Below, piece by piece: positions 1-8,276 of a DNA stretch of 64,000 nucleotides. Source of the DNA: Anaerolineales bacterium (GTDB taxonomy: Bacteria > Chloroflexota > Anaerolineae > Anaerolineales > Villigracilaceae); NCBI GenBank assembly GCA_020634895.1, contig JACKAV010000004.1, forward strand, positions 365,688 to 429,687, read 5' to 3'. The notes under the pieces are model-generated. The model was not told where the DNA came from, ran no database searches, and was given only the letters and a program-made list of their open reading frames with translations. The translations under genes were made by a program, and so were the position numbers. How positions within the stretch are numbered: position 1 is the stretch's first letter; every line of letters starts with the position of its first letter.

Positions 1-583
1 CGCCCAGTCTGTGAAGGATACGATCAATATCATCATCCCTGCGCGCGCGTTGAACGAGTTGGCGCGTGTGGCTCATGACCCCGAAGAACCGATTTACATG
101 GTTGTGCCCAAACAGCGCGGACAGGTTCTCTTCCGTGTGAAGGATGTGGAAGTGGTCTCGCAGTTGATCGAAGGTACCTTCCCCGATTATCACCAGATCA
201 TCCCGCGCAATTACAAGTCGCGTACGTTGGTCTCGACGGCGGCTTTGCTCAAAGCCTGCAAACAGGCGGAAATCTTTGCCCGCGAAGGTTCGAACGTGGC
301 GCGTTTGGATATCAAGCAATCCAACGGCGAAATGCAACCGAGCGAAGTGGAAATCTCCGCGACCTCGGAAGAGACTGGCAAGAACGAGACCATCGTCGAA
401 GCGACTGTGGACGGCAGCGGCGTGTTGATCGCATTCAACGTCAAGTTCCTGCGTGAAGCATTGGAAGTCATCAAAACCCCGAATGTGGCGTTGGAAACCA
501 CGGCTCAGAACGCGCCGGGAGTGGTCAAGCCGGTTGGCGATGAAAACTTCCTGCACGTCATCATGCCGATGCATTTGGGGTAA
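1..583 (+). CDS. dnaN: DNA polymerase III beta subunit (sliding clamp), C-terminal part
   Basis: The reading frame is open from the left window edge, so the N-terminal half lies outside; the GTG at position 11 is an internal codon, not a start. The visible 190 or so residues match the second half of the beta clamp: a segment rich in short beta strands with VVPKQRGQVLFRV, the typical IEGTFPDYHQIIP motif and a C-terminus ending VIMPMHLG, close to the usual MPM/V-R-L tail. The clamp encircles DNA and tethers the replicative polymerase. dnaN is often near the replication origin, which is relevant to the parS-like sites at 4.3 and 5.0 kb, but the gene after it is not recF. A strong stem-loop follows the stop codon. 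Confidence 0.95.
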   Translation, partial: AQSVKDTINIIIPARALNELARVAHDPEEPIYMVVPKQRGQVLFRVKDVEVVSQLIEGTFPDYHQIIPRNYKSRTLVSTAALLKACKQAEIFAREGSNVARLDIKQSNGEMQPSEVEISATSEETGKNETIVEATVDGSGVLIAFNVKFLREALEVIKTPNVALETTAQNAPGVVKPVGDENFLHVIMPMHLG

Positions 584-600
584 AACAAATAAACGATGTG

Positions 601-633
601 AATCCGCCAGAGCCATGTGCCTGGCGGATTTTT
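601..633 (+). terminator. Rho-independent terminator after dnaN
   Basis: A perfect stem (AATCCGCCAG / CTGGCGGATT) with a short loop is followed by a run of T, 17 nt after the dnaN stop codon. Confidence 0.85.
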
Positions 634-796
634 GTTATAGAATCAGACTGCGTTGAAATCATAGATCAGGACTTACACAGAAAGGCTCCTTTGTCCACTA
701 ATCTTGAACTTGTTCGCGTGGATTAGCGCAGATTAGTGGATTCTGATTGGGTTTTGCGTAAATCCTAAAACTTCATTTTGCAATACAGGTGAATCG

Positions 797-3169
797 ATGA
801 CCTTTCCAAGAATCTCCATTGACAATGTACTCCGCATCCTGCTTGCGCTCAGCCAGTATCCCATTTTGAGCGGACGTATCCGCCACCGCATGAGGAAACT
901 TTTGTTCACGCGCGGCATCGTCCGCAAGGAAACGTTCGACGAAGAAGTGAAGCGCAAAGCGGTCGAGTCTCAGGCGATCGAAGGTATTAAAGACCCGTTG
1001 GCTGAAGAGACGAATGAAGTGTGGCAGATGCGCCTCACGCGTGTGAAGGATTCGCTCACCGATTTTTACTTTGCCTACAACCTGCCGTATTCCGAATTCG
1101 AAGATCTGGTCCGCACGATATTGGCAGAACGCGGCAGCATCGAAGCGGACGTAGTCTGGGTCAACCCGGAATTGGCGCCTCAGGATCTGCTCTTTGAACA
1201 GGCAGAGATGATCGAGTCCATGCCTGCCGAGGAAAAGAAGAAATATGAGGCGCGCCTTCAGGCGATCATCGCGGTGCTCATCCGCACCATGATCAGCGAC
1301 CAGTTAAGATACATCCGTATTGCCCGCAAGTGGTTCACGGTTGGCGACCTGCGTGAGATCAGCAGACGCAAGATCGGCGGCGGGAAGATCGGCGGCAAAG
1401 CGGCGGGCATGCTGCTTGCCATGCGTATCATCAAGAATACCGCGCCGCCTGAAATCGCAAACCGTTTCCGCATCCCAATTTCCTTTTACCTCGGTTCCGA
1501 TGTGTACTACAACTTTATGGCACTGAACGATCTCGGCGATTGGAATGGACAGAAATATAAATCGGAAGAACAGATGCGCGCGGACTTTCCACAACTTTGC
1601 GAAGAGTTCTATCGCGGCGAGTTTCCTCCCGAGGTGATCGAGAGCCTTGCAGGCATTCTTCACGAAGCGGGCAATCGTCCGTTGATCGTGCGTTCGTCAA
1701 GTTTGCTTGAGGATAATTTCGGCACATCCTTTGCCGGAAAATACGAAAGCATATTCCTTCCCAATCAAGGCTCGCATAATGACCGCCTCTCCGCGCTGAC
1801 GAATGCGATAGCCAGGATCTACGCCAGCGTGATGAATCCCGATGTGTTGATCTATCGTCATCAAAAGGAACTCGCCGATTATGATGAACGTATCGGCATC
1901 CTGATTCAGATCGTGGAAGGCGAACAAGTCGGGCGTTATTATCTCCCGCACGCAGCGGGTGTTGCATTCAGCCGCAACCTCTTCCGCTGGTCGCCGCAGA
2001 TCAAGCATGATGAAGGCTTCCTGCGTCTTGTTTGTGGAATGGGCACACGTGCCGTCGATATGGCGGATGATTATCCGCGTTTGGTCGCGTTGAGTCATCC
2101 GCGCCTGCATTCGTCATCGGATATCCGTACCATCAAACAATACTCCCAGCAAAAAATGGATGCTATCGATCTTGAGTCCAATACCTTTGTGACCATCCCT
2201 GCCGCGGATGTCTTAAACTCGGATTATGATCCGCTTCGCTACATTGCCCAGGTCGAACAGGATGGATACCTCGCCCCGATCCGTTCGCGCCTCTTCCCTA
2301 CGGAGAAGATGGTCATTACATTCGACGGTCTTCTCTCGCGGACGCCTTTTTCTGAGTCCATGCGTACCGCGTTGAAACTGCTTGAAACGCATTACCATTC
2401 CCCCGTCGATACAGAATTCACGGTTGAGATCACCGACCCGGATGGCAAACCGGAAGTTCAGATCGCATTGCTTCAATGCCGTCCGCAAAGCCATATTCAA
2501 GAAGCGAACGAAGTGAACATCCCCAAAGATCTGGATGATAAGAAGATCATCTTCTCTTCACAGACGATGGTTCCCCAGGGCGTGGTCAAAGATATTCGCT
2601 ATGTTCTTTTTGTTCCTTCTGAAGGATATTTCAATCTCGAAACGCAGGATGAGCGGACACAATTGGAACGTGCCATTGGAAAGTTGAACTCCGAACTCAA
2701 GGGAGAAACTTTTATCGCAGTGGGACCCGGGCGCTGGGGAACATCCACGCCGGACCTCGGTGTGCATGTGTCGTACAGCGATATTTACAACGTCCGCGCA
2801 TTGGTTGAGCTTGCAGGAGAAGAGATCGGCGCATCCCCTGAACCGTCATTTGGCACGCACTTCTTTCAGGACCTGATGGAGTCAAATATTTATCCGCTTG
2901 GTGTTTTTCTAGATGAGGAAGGCACCATCTTCAAACGCGACTTTTTCTACAAGACTCCCAATCGGACATCTGATTTCATCTCGATCGAAAACCCGCGTGT
3001 GATGAATGCCTTGAAATTGATCGCGGTCAGCGATTATCAAAAAGGTGCCCAGTTGGATCTGGTTATGGATGCGAACAAGAGCCGTGCCGTTGCTTTTCTC
3101 ACCTCAAAAGAAAAACCGACCAACGCTGAAGATACGATCACACGTTCAGCGCCTTCTGGTTTGGAATAA
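797..3169 (+). CDS. PEP synthase-like protein with PEP/pyruvate-binding ATP-grasp domain
   Basis: A 790-residue soluble protein. The central part carries the signature of the pyruvate phosphate dikinase / PEP synthase ATP-binding domain: GGGKIGGKAAGMLLAMRI near residues 193-210 and LIVRSSSLLEDNFGTSFAGK near 295-315, where the Arg and Ser residues contact ATP phosphates. The first 190 residues and the last 250 do not look like the phosphohistidine and TIM-barrel domains of complete PEP synthases; I see no TSxxGGxxSH-type phosphohistidine motif. It may therefore be a dikinase-related protein lacking the swivelling His domain, with an unknown substrate. The ATG at 797 has AGGTGA a few bases upstream. 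It stands alone between two terminators. Family membership is firm; the reaction is not. Confidence 0.75.
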   Translation: MTFPRISIDNVLRILLALSQYPILSGRIRHRMRKLLFTRGIVRKETFDEEVKRKAVESQAIEGIKDPLAEETNEVWQMRLTRVKDSLTDFYFAYNLPYSEFEDLVRTILAERGSIEADVVWVNPELAPQDLLFEQAEMIESMPAEEKKKYEARLQAIIAVLIRTMISDQLRYIRIARKWFTVGDLREISRRKIGGGKIGGKAAGMLLAMRIIKNTAPPEIANRFRIPISFYLGSDVYYNFMALNDLGDWNGQKYKSEEQMRADFPQLCEEFYRGEFPPEVIESLAGILHEAGNRPLIVRSSSLLEDNFGTSFAGKYESIFLPNQGSHNDRLSALTNAIARIYASVMNPDVLIYRHQKELADYDERIGILIQIVEGEQVGRYYLPHAAGVAFSRNLFRWSPQIKHDEGFLRLVCGMGTRAVDMADDYPRLVALSHPRLHSSSDIRTIKQYSQQKMDAIDLESNTFVTIPAADVLNSDYDPLRYIAQVEQDGYLAPIRSRLFPTEKMVITFDGLLSRTPFSESMRTALKLLETHYHSPVDTEFTVEITDPDGKPEVQIALLQCRPQSHIQEANEVNIPKDLDDKKIIFSSQTMVPQGVVKDIRYVLFVPSEGYFNLETQDERTQLERAIGKLNSELKGETFIAVGPGRWGTSTPDLGVHVSYSDIYNVRALVELAGEEIGASPEPSFGTHFFQDLMESNIYPLGVFLDEEGTIFKRDFFYKTPNRTSDFISIENPRVMNALKLIAVSDYQKGAQLDLVMDANKSRAVAFLTSKEKPTNAEDTITRSAPSGLE

Positions 3170-3170
3170 C

Positions 3171-3204
3171 AAAAAATGGGTGACTTTGACGTCGCCCATT
3201 TTTT
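3171..3204. terminator. Bidirectional terminator
   Basis: AAAAAATGGG-t-GAC pairs with GTC-g-CCCATTTTTT around a 6-nt loop, giving A- and T-runs on both sides. It serves the PEP-synthase-like gene and the convergent YhfC-type gene. Confidence 0.85.
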
Positions 3205-3230
3205 GGAATAATTTAGAACAAATGTTCTTT

Positions 3231-4031
3231 TTAATTTACCTCTGCTGATGGTTCTGTATTTTCTATTTGTTCTGACATTTCGGTGGTCAATTTTGGAAAG
3301 CGTGGTTGCAGCCAGAGCACGATGCCGATACTAATAATGGCAAACACACCCATGACGCCTTCCAGTGCGACCATACTGATGTTCTGGGCAAGATAAACAG
3401 CGCCCGCATCGATTGCTGTATGCCATAACACGGCCAGCCAGAACCAAATATATTTTTTACTCGCAACTCCATACATCACCATGACTGATAAAGCAACATG
3501 AAGACATATGGCGAAGAGACGTTCAACGGCTCCAAGTATCGCGAGATATGCCGGCGTTGACCAATACGCTGCAACTTGTTGTTTCGCCAACTCCAATTGT
3601 TCTGGCGGGATGCTCGGTATGGTCGATAAGTCCACGGTTCGATATACCAGCATGTTGACAAATGTCAGCCCGGCAAGAACGCCAAAGATAATGGCTTCTG
3701 CTCCGCCGTGTCCCAGCCCGATAAAGATGCCTTCCTCCCATGTTCTGCTTTTCTTCAGGATGAATGTGAACAGAATGTATCGGGCGGTTTCCTCGAACAA
3801 TCCGGCCAGCAATCCCAGGATCAAGGCATAAGCGACCACACCCCAGGATTGGAAAGTTGACGTCAATGCCACGACCAGCGGCACATGCAGCACTTGTGAT
3901 GCGATGAAGGTCAAACCGCCGGCAAGAAATAGCTTCCAGGATAGTTTGAATTTACGCGCAAAATAAAACCCGGCAATGATGGGAATGAGGATCATTCCCA
4001 GAAAATTGATGACGAGCATGGTTTCAAGCAT
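3231..4031 (-). CDS. YhfC-family glutamic-type intramembrane protease
   Basis: A 266-residue polytopic membrane protein, about seven hydrophobic segments. The motif FEETARYILFTF near residues 79-90 and GLGHGGAEAI near 105-114 are the paired Glu and His motifs of the YhfC family, relatives of CAAX-type and PrsW-type membrane proteases. The role is not known in detail; such proteins are thought to cut or chaperone membrane substrates. It is the last gene of a minus-strand run beginning with a GntR regulator at 6470 and lies 9 nt after a DUF4177 gene, so co-transcription is likely. It ends in a charged tail. The family call is good; the substrate is unknown. Confidence 0.8.
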   Translation of the reverse strand: MLETMLVINFLGMILIPIIAGFYFARKFKLSWKLFLAGGLTFIASQVLHVPLVVALTSTFQSWGVVAYALILGLLAGLFEETARYILFTFILKKSRTWEEGIFIGLGHGGAEAIIFGVLAGLTFVNMLVYRTVDLSTIPSIPPEQLELAKQQVAAYWSTPAYLAILGAVERLFAICLHVALSVMVMYGVASKKYIWFWLAVLWHTAIDAGAVYLAQNISMVALEGVMGVFAIISIGIVLWLQPRFPKLTTEMSEQIENTEPSAEVN

Positions 4032-4040
4032 GGTTGATTC

Positions 4041-4280
4041 CTATCTGTTATATGATGTGTATTGCGGCATGGAACGCTGGCGGACCGTTTCCCGCGTCAG
4101 TGGACGTTTAGCGATCACGTTGATCTTGTTCGCATTCTCAATGATATGCGTGGAGACAACTTCCCAGCCTTCTTCGCCCCATTCGTTGAGGAGTAATTCC
4201 AATTCGTCCGCTTTTACGCCGCTAAAGAATCCGCCAACGGTTTGGACGCGGTATTCCCATTTCTGAAGTTCATTATTCAT
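4041..4280 (-). CDS. DUF4177-like small protein
   Basis: A soluble protein of 79 residues. I take the ATG at 4280 (MNNELQKWEYRVQTVGG) rather than an upstream start at 4325 because AAAGGA lies 7 nt before it and because the extension would run through the terminator and the palindromic 16-mer of the preceding gene. The pattern WEYRV followed by LNEWGEEGWEVVS is characteristic of DUF4177, a small alpha/beta domain with no known function. It sits between the SdpI-like gene and the YhfC-type protease gene on the same strand. Confidence 0.75.
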   Translation of the reverse strand: MNNELQKWEYRVQTVGGFFSGVKADELELLLNEWGEEGWEVVSTHIIENANKINVIAKRPLTRETVRQRSMPQYTSYNR

Positions 4281-4292
4281 TTGCTGATCCTT

Positions 4293-4308
4293 TGTTTCAT
4301 GTGAAACA
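4293..4308. other. parS-like 16-mer, copy 1
   Basis: TGTTTCATGTGAAACA differs at one position from the consensus ParB-binding site TGTTTCACGTGAAACA. It lies in the leader of the DUF4177 gene and abuts the terminator of the SdpI-like gene. A near-identical copy is at 5012. ParB binding is inferred from similarity only; no par genes are in the window. Confidence 0.5.
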
Positions 4309-4338
4309 AAAGGCGTGCTTCGCACCGAACACGCCTTT
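4304..4338 (-). terminator. Terminator after the SdpI-like gene
   Basis: On the minus strand AAAGGCGTG pairs with CACGCCTTT around a 12-nt loop and is followed by TTGTTT, six nucleotides after the SdpI-like stop codon. Confidence 0.7.
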
Positions 4339-4343
4339 GATAA

Positions 4344-4994
4344 CTAGCTTTTTGTTTCCTGCGCGTAAAGGATGTACGAATAGACCATCAACACCACTGT
4401 GGATCCCAGCAGCGGAACGATCAACAGCCAGAAGGATGTTGCGCCGCCAATGAAACCTCCAATGATGGCGATGACTCCCGAAGCCATGAACAGGACCGAG
4501 CCGAGTTGATGCGTCTTATCCCAAACGGTATCGCTGGAAAGTGTCCACGGGGTGCGGATGCCGATGAAGAAATTCCGTTTCGCCTGTCTCAACATGTAGC
4601 CGATAACAATGAAGATAAGCCCGAGGAAAGGCAGCATTGCCGAGCTCATTTTGAAATCCTGATAGCCGAGGCTCCACAGCAAAGTCAGCCCGTGGATGTA
4701 GAGCATGAACGCGGAGATCAGGACGATGAAGATATTGAACATGCCGCGGAATTGGGCAATGTTCGCTTTTAATGGATCGATATTTGGAATAACGAGGAAC
4801 AGCGCAAAGAGACCCAGCACAATCATCGGCATCATGAACACTGCCTGAAATTTTGGCATGTAGCCGTTCACTTGATCGTTCTCGTTCCAATGGGATGCCA
4901 TCTGGTCCGGCAGTTGATTCCAAAGCAACAGACCTGCGATCACCGCAATGGCGACCAAAGTTAGTACGATAACGGATGCAGTATAAGTTTTCAT
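4344..4994 (-). CDS. SdpI/DUF1648-family membrane protein
   Basis: A 216-residue membrane protein with about six hydrophobic stretches. The N-terminal part (residues 1-60: LPDQMASHWNENDQVNGYMPK) is the DUF1648 signature, and RNFFIGIRTPWTLSSDTVWDKTH near residues 135-160 is the SdpI signature. Bacillus SdpI is the immunity protein and receptor for the SdpC toxin, but most relatives are not tied to a toxin and none is visible here. It follows the slipin gene on the minus strand; GntR-type regulators often head such SdpI clusters. A role in envelope stress is an inference. Confidence 0.8.
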   Translation of the reverse strand: MKTYTASVIVLTLVAIAVIAGLLLWNQLPDQMASHWNENDQVNGYMPKFQAVFMMPMIVLGLFALFLVIPNIDPLKANIAQFRGMFNIFIVLISAFMLYIHGLTLLWSLGYQDFKMSSAMLPFLGLIFIVIGYMLRQAKRNFFIGIRTPWTLSSDTVWDKTHQLGSVLFMASGVIAIIGGFIGGATSFWLLIVPLLGSTVVLMVYSYILYAQETKS

Positions 4995-5011
4995 TTGTAA
5001 CCTTCAAAATA

Positions 5012-5027
5012 TGTTTCATGTGAAACG
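5012..5027. other. parS-like 16-mer, copy 2
   Basis: TGTTTCATGTGAAACG shares 15 of 16 bases with the copy at 4293 and differs at two positions from the ParB consensus. It lies between the slipin and SdpI-like genes and overlaps the hairpin at 5020-5051. Confidence 0.45.
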
Positions 5028-5051
5028 TGGAACCTTCGCCCCACGTTTCAC
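5020..5051 (-). terminator. Stem-loop downstream of the slipin gene
   Basis: GTGAAACGTGG and CCACGTTTCAC form a perfect 11-bp stem with a 10-nt loop, 38 nt after the slipin stop. There is no T-run next to it, so it may be a processing or attenuation hairpin rather than a full terminator. Confidence 0.5.
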
Positions 5052-5088
5052 TTTGTTATAGCCAATTCTTGAGGGATATTGGCTCCGT

Positions 5089-6021
5089 TTATTTCTTCTG
5101 CGGAAGGTGCTTTTCGGTCAATGCGACCATGCCGCTGAGCCCGCCAAGATTCATCGTGTCCACGGCGGAGGAAGGCACGATCACAAGTGCGCCTTTTTCC
5201 TTCAAGCCTTCGAACAACATGTTCATGGCACGCAGGTGCAATGCCGTCGGATTCTCGATGTAAGACTGCGACGCCTCGGCAAACGACGCGGCGATCTGTT
5301 TCTCGGATTCACCGAGGATCACGCGAGCCTGACGTTCCCGTTCCGCTTGTGCCTGGCGGGACATCGCGTCTTCCAAATCCTGCGGGATGACGATATCGCG
5401 GATCTCCACCGACTGCACAGTGACGCCCCACGGCGTTGTGCGCTCATCAATGACTTCCTGCAATTCCTTATCGATCGAGCTGCGCCCCACCAGGATATCC
5501 GCCAGCATCTTCTTGCCGATGATATCGCGTAGTGCGGTCTGTGCTGCCCAGTCAACGGCGGCGCGATAATCCTCTACCTCAAGCGCGGCTTTCTCCGCGT
5601 CCCACACGACCCAGAACAACACGGCGTCCACGTCCACCGGCACGGTATCTTTTGTCAGCGTTTTCTGTGCTGCGAACGGCGTGACCATCACGCGATGATC
5701 GATCCATGTTGGCGCGGAATCTATGATTGGAATGATCCAGAACATACCCGGTCCGCGCAAGCCTTTGAACTTTCCGAGCCTCAACACAATGACCTTTTCC
5801 CATTGTGAAGCGACCTTCAACGCAAACAGAATATAAATGCCAACCAGCATCCAAACCACAACCCAGCCGCCGATCATCGCGTCGGAGTATTTCCCTTCAC
5901 CGATGATCGCGCCCATGACAGAAACGATCATCGATGCGCCGAACAATGTGCCCGCGATTGGTGAGATGTGTTGATCGTCTTTTTTAGGTTGGATAAATGA
6001 CTTTAAATTTTTCTTGTTCAT
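5089..6021 (-). CDS. Slipin / SPFH (band 7) family membrane protein
   Basis: A 310-residue stomatin-like protein. Two hydrophobic segments (about residues 21-43 and 48-68) anchor it; then follows the SPFH/band-7 domain with RLGKFKGLRGPGMFWIIPII, VPVDVDAVLFWVV and LRDIIGKKMLADILVGR. A charged helical stretch rich in Ala, Glu and Arg (QAQAERERQARVILGESEKQ) is typical of the coiled-coil part after the domain. Such proteins form oligomeric scaffolds in membrane microdomains and often work with NfeD-type partners; an NfeD-type protease is encoded separately at 18.2 kb. It lies 26 nt downstream of the GntR regulator and is probably controlled by it. Confidence 0.9.
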   Translation of the reverse strand: MNKKNLKSFIQPKKDDQHISPIAGTLFGASMIVSVMGAIIGEGKYSDAMIGGWVVVWMLVGIYILFALKVASQWEKVIVLRLGKFKGLRGPGMFWIIPIIDSAPTWIDHRVMVTPFAAQKTLTKDTVPVDVDAVLFWVVWDAEKAALEVEDYRAAVDWAAQTALRDIIGKKMLADILVGRSSIDKELQEVIDERTTPWGVTVQSVEIRDIVIPQDLEDAMSRQAQAERERQARVILGESEKQIAASFAEASQSYIENPTALHLRAMNMLFEGLKEKGALVIVPSSAVDTMNLGGLSGMVALTEKHLPQKK

Positions 6022-6047
6022 TTGAACATATCTCCTGACTTACTAAA

Positions 6048-6470
6048 TTATGCGCCTTCCTTGACGCGCTTCGCTTCTTTCCAAGACTTCAAACTGCTCT
6101 TCACCATCTGGCTTATTTCACGCTCGGTGAAGCCCAAACGGATGGCTTCACTGATGAACCGCTGTGTGAGTTCAGAAAGCGAGTCTTGCCGCAGATTTGT
6201 GCTCACATCCGGCGGCGGGATTTCTGTGATGTAGGTGCCGCGTCCCTGTTGGGTGGATATGATTCGGGCTTCGTCCAGCAAACGATATGCCCGTGCCACC
6301 GTATTGAAGTTGACGCGTAACTCTGACGCCAATGCCCGTACCGTAGGCAGTTGATCGCCCGGCTTTAATATCCCATTTACCAACTGGCTTTGTATCTGTT
6401 CGACGATCTGGGTGTAGATGGGCAGCCCGGAATGAAAATCAAGCTGCAGGGTGAGTCTCTTGTTGACCAT
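6048..6470 (-). CDS. GntR-family (YtrA-like) transcriptional regulator
   Basis: A 140-residue regulator. Residues 12-75 form the GntR winged helix (LPIYTQIVEQIQSQLVNGIL, PTVRALASELRVNFNTVARAY, GTYI), followed by a short C-terminal helical region of about 60 residues, the size expected for the YtrA subfamily that lacks a large ligand domain. These regulators usually repress their own operon of membrane proteins. It heads the run slipin, SdpI-like, DUF4177, YhfC-type. The ATG at 6470 has AAGGAA upstream. Two direct repeats lie just upstream and are a plausible operator. Confidence 0.88.
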   Translation of the reverse strand: MVNKRLTLQLDFHSGLPIYTQIVEQIQSQLVNGILKPGDQLPTVRALASELRVNFNTVARAYRLLDEARIISTQQGRGTYITEIPPPDVSTNLRQDSLSELTQRFISEAIRLGFTEREISQMVKSSLKSWKEAKRVKEGA

Positions 6471-6483
6471 TGGTTTCCTTATA

Positions 6484-6514
6484 TTGTACTAATTGTATCA
6501 TTGTACGAATTGTA
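6484..6514 (-). promoter_or_regulatory. Direct-repeat operator candidate upstream of gntR
   Basis: Two copies of TTGTACNAATTGTA (6484-6497 and 6501-6514) are spaced 17 bp start to start, 14 bp upstream of the regulator's start codon. Autoregulation is inferred. Confidence 0.5.
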
Positions 6515-6705
6515 GCACTTAAGCGGTTTCTGTCAAGATTTTTGAGGGTGTTTTAAGTCACGTTGGGATTGGGGGTATGTCCGCATTTTGAAGCGCTGAA
6601 CCAGCCCAAAGTCACGAAAGAGGCGTGTTTATGCATACATCCCTCTTATGATTTGCTGATAGTCCGCATGGTAGAATTAATTTGATTCAATTCAAGGAGC
6701 AAAAA

Positions 6706-7593
6706 ATGGAAGCTAAGACTGGTACCTGGACTGAGAAAAAAGGTTTAGCGCAGATGTTGAAAGGCGGCGTCATCATGGATGTGGTGAATGCCGAGCAGGC
6801 GAAGATCGCGGAGGATGCGGGGGCGTGTGCCGTGATGGCGTTGGAGCGTGTCCCCGCTGATATCCGTGCGGATGGCGGCGTGGCGCGCATGTCTGACCCG
6901 GATATGATCTTGAAGATCATGGAGGCAGTTTCGATCCCTGTGATGGCGAAGTGCCGCATTGGTCATTTTGTGGAAGCGCAGATTCTGGAATCCATTGGGG
7001 TGGACTATATCGATGAGTCTGAAGTGTTGACCCCTGCAGATGAAGACCATCATATTTTGAAGCACAATTTTAAAGTGCCGTTCGTGTGCGGCTGCCGTAA
7101 TCTCGGTGAGGCGCTGCGCCGCATTGGCGAAGGCGCGGCGATGATCCGCACCAAAGGCGAGGCTGGCACCGGTGATGTGGTGGAAGCGGTCCGTCATGCC
7201 CGCACTGTGATCGGCGCAATCCGCCAATTGCAGGGAATGGCGGACGAAGAGTTGATGTCATTTGCCAAGAACAACGGCGCGCCGTATGAACTGGTAAAGG
7301 AAGTAAAAGATCTCGGACGTTTGCCGGTTGTGAATTTTGCGGCGGGCGGCGTGGCTACTCCTGCGGATGCGGCGTTGATGATGCAGCTTGGCGTGGACGG
7401 TGTCTTCGTCGGTTCGGGTATTTTCAAATCCGGCGACCCGGCTCGACGCGCGCAAGCGATCGTCAAGGCAGTGACCCATTATCAGGATGCCGCCATCCTT
7501 GCGGAAGTGAGCAAGAATCTCGGCGAAGCCATGGTGGGACGAAACGTTTCACAGATGCCCGAAGCAGAAAAGATCGCCGGGCGCGGCTGGTAG
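6706..7593 (+). CDS. pdxS: Pyridoxal 5'-phosphate synthase lyase subunit PdxS
   Basis: A 295-residue TIM-barrel enzyme that makes PLP from ribose 5-phosphate, glyceraldehyde 3-phosphate and ammonia supplied by PdxT. The start is the ATG at 6706, preceded by AAGGAG at 6694; the frame extends further upstream to a TTG but that would place the ribosome site inside the gene. Diagnostic segments are GGVIMDVVNAEQAKIAEDAG, VARMSDP, KCRIGHFVEAQ, DESEVLTPADEDHHI and GEAGTGDVVEAVRH, followed by the second phosphate-site motif FAAGGVATPADAALMMQLG. It is followed by pdxT after a 67-nt gap that carries an inverted repeat. Confidence 0.97.
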   Translation: MEAKTGTWTEKKGLAQMLKGGVIMDVVNAEQAKIAEDAGACAVMALERVPADIRADGGVARMSDPDMILKIMEAVSIPVMAKCRIGHFVEAQILESIGVDYIDESEVLTPADEDHHILKHNFKVPFVCGCRNLGEALRRIGEGAAMIRTKGEAGTGDVVEAVRHARTVIGAIRQLQGMADEELMSFAKNNGAPYELVKEVKDLGRLPVVNFAAGGVATPADAALMMQLGVDGVFVGSGIFKSGDPARRAQAIVKAVTHYQDAAILAEVSKNLGEAMVGRNVSQMPEAEKIAGRGW

Positions 7594-7600
7594 GAAGTGC

Positions 7601-7647
7601 AGCTATCAGTCATCAAACTTTTTGCTGAAGGTTGATGACTGATAGCT
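7601..7647. repeat. Inverted repeat between pdxS and pdxT
   Basis: A perfect 16-bp inverted repeat (AGCTATCAGTCATCAA and its complement) flanks a 15-nt loop. There is no T-run after it, and it separates two genes that must be co-expressed, so it looks like a small dispersed palindrome rather than a terminator. Confidence 0.7.
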
Positions 7648-7660
7648 AAAAGTTGAATTT

Positions 7661-8239
7661 ATGAAAATTGGTGTATTAGCCTTACAAGGTGATTTCGCAG
7701 AACATGTTTCCATGTTGAAGCGGATCGGTGTTGAAGCGGTTGAAGTACGTTTACCGGAACAATTGAACGGCTTGGATGGACTTATCATCCCCGGCGGTGA
7801 ATCGACGACCATCGGAAAACTGGCGGTGGCGTATAACCTGATGGAACCGCTGCGCGAATTTGGAAAATCCCATGCGGTTTGGGGAACGTGTGCTGGCGCG
7901 ATCTTTCTTTCCAGGGATATTGGACGCGACCAGCCGCTGCTTGAATTGATGGATATTAAAGTTCAGCGTAATGCATTCGGTCGTCAGGTGGATTCATTCG
8001 AGACCGATCTGGAGATCGACGAGTTGTTCAAGACTACCGGCACCGAACATCCTTACCATGCAGTGTTCATCCGCGCGCCGATCATCGAATCGGTTGGCGG
8101 CAAAGCCCGGGTGTTGTGTGCGTTGGCAGACGGACGTATCGTGGCGGCACAGCAGGGACATTTGCTGGCTACGTCCTTTCACCCCGAATTGACGAACGAT
8201 ACCCGCTTCCACGAATATTTTATTTCCCTTGCATCATGA
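7661..8239 (+). CDS. pdxT: Pyridoxal 5'-phosphate synthase glutaminase subunit PdxT
   Basis: A 192-residue class-I glutamine amidotransferase that hydrolyses glutamine and channels ammonia to PdxS. The oxyanion motif PGGESTTIGKL is near residues 44-54, the nucleophile is Cys77 in WGTCAGAIFLS, and the catalytic His174 and Glu176 are in TSFHPELTND. Length and motifs match the family. It forms a two-gene unit with pdxS. Confidence 0.97.
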   Translation: MKIGVLALQGDFAEHVSMLKRIGVEAVEVRLPEQLNGLDGLIIPGGESTTIGKLAVAYNLMEPLREFGKSHAVWGTCAGAIFLSRDIGRDQPLLELMDIKVQRNAFGRQVDSFETDLEIDELFKTTGTEHPYHAVFIRAPIIESVGGKARVLCALADGRIVAAQQGHLLATSFHPELTNDTRFHEYFISLAS

Positions 8240-8276
8240 CCTGCGTTGAACGTTCGAACGTCAACGCATAAATCTT

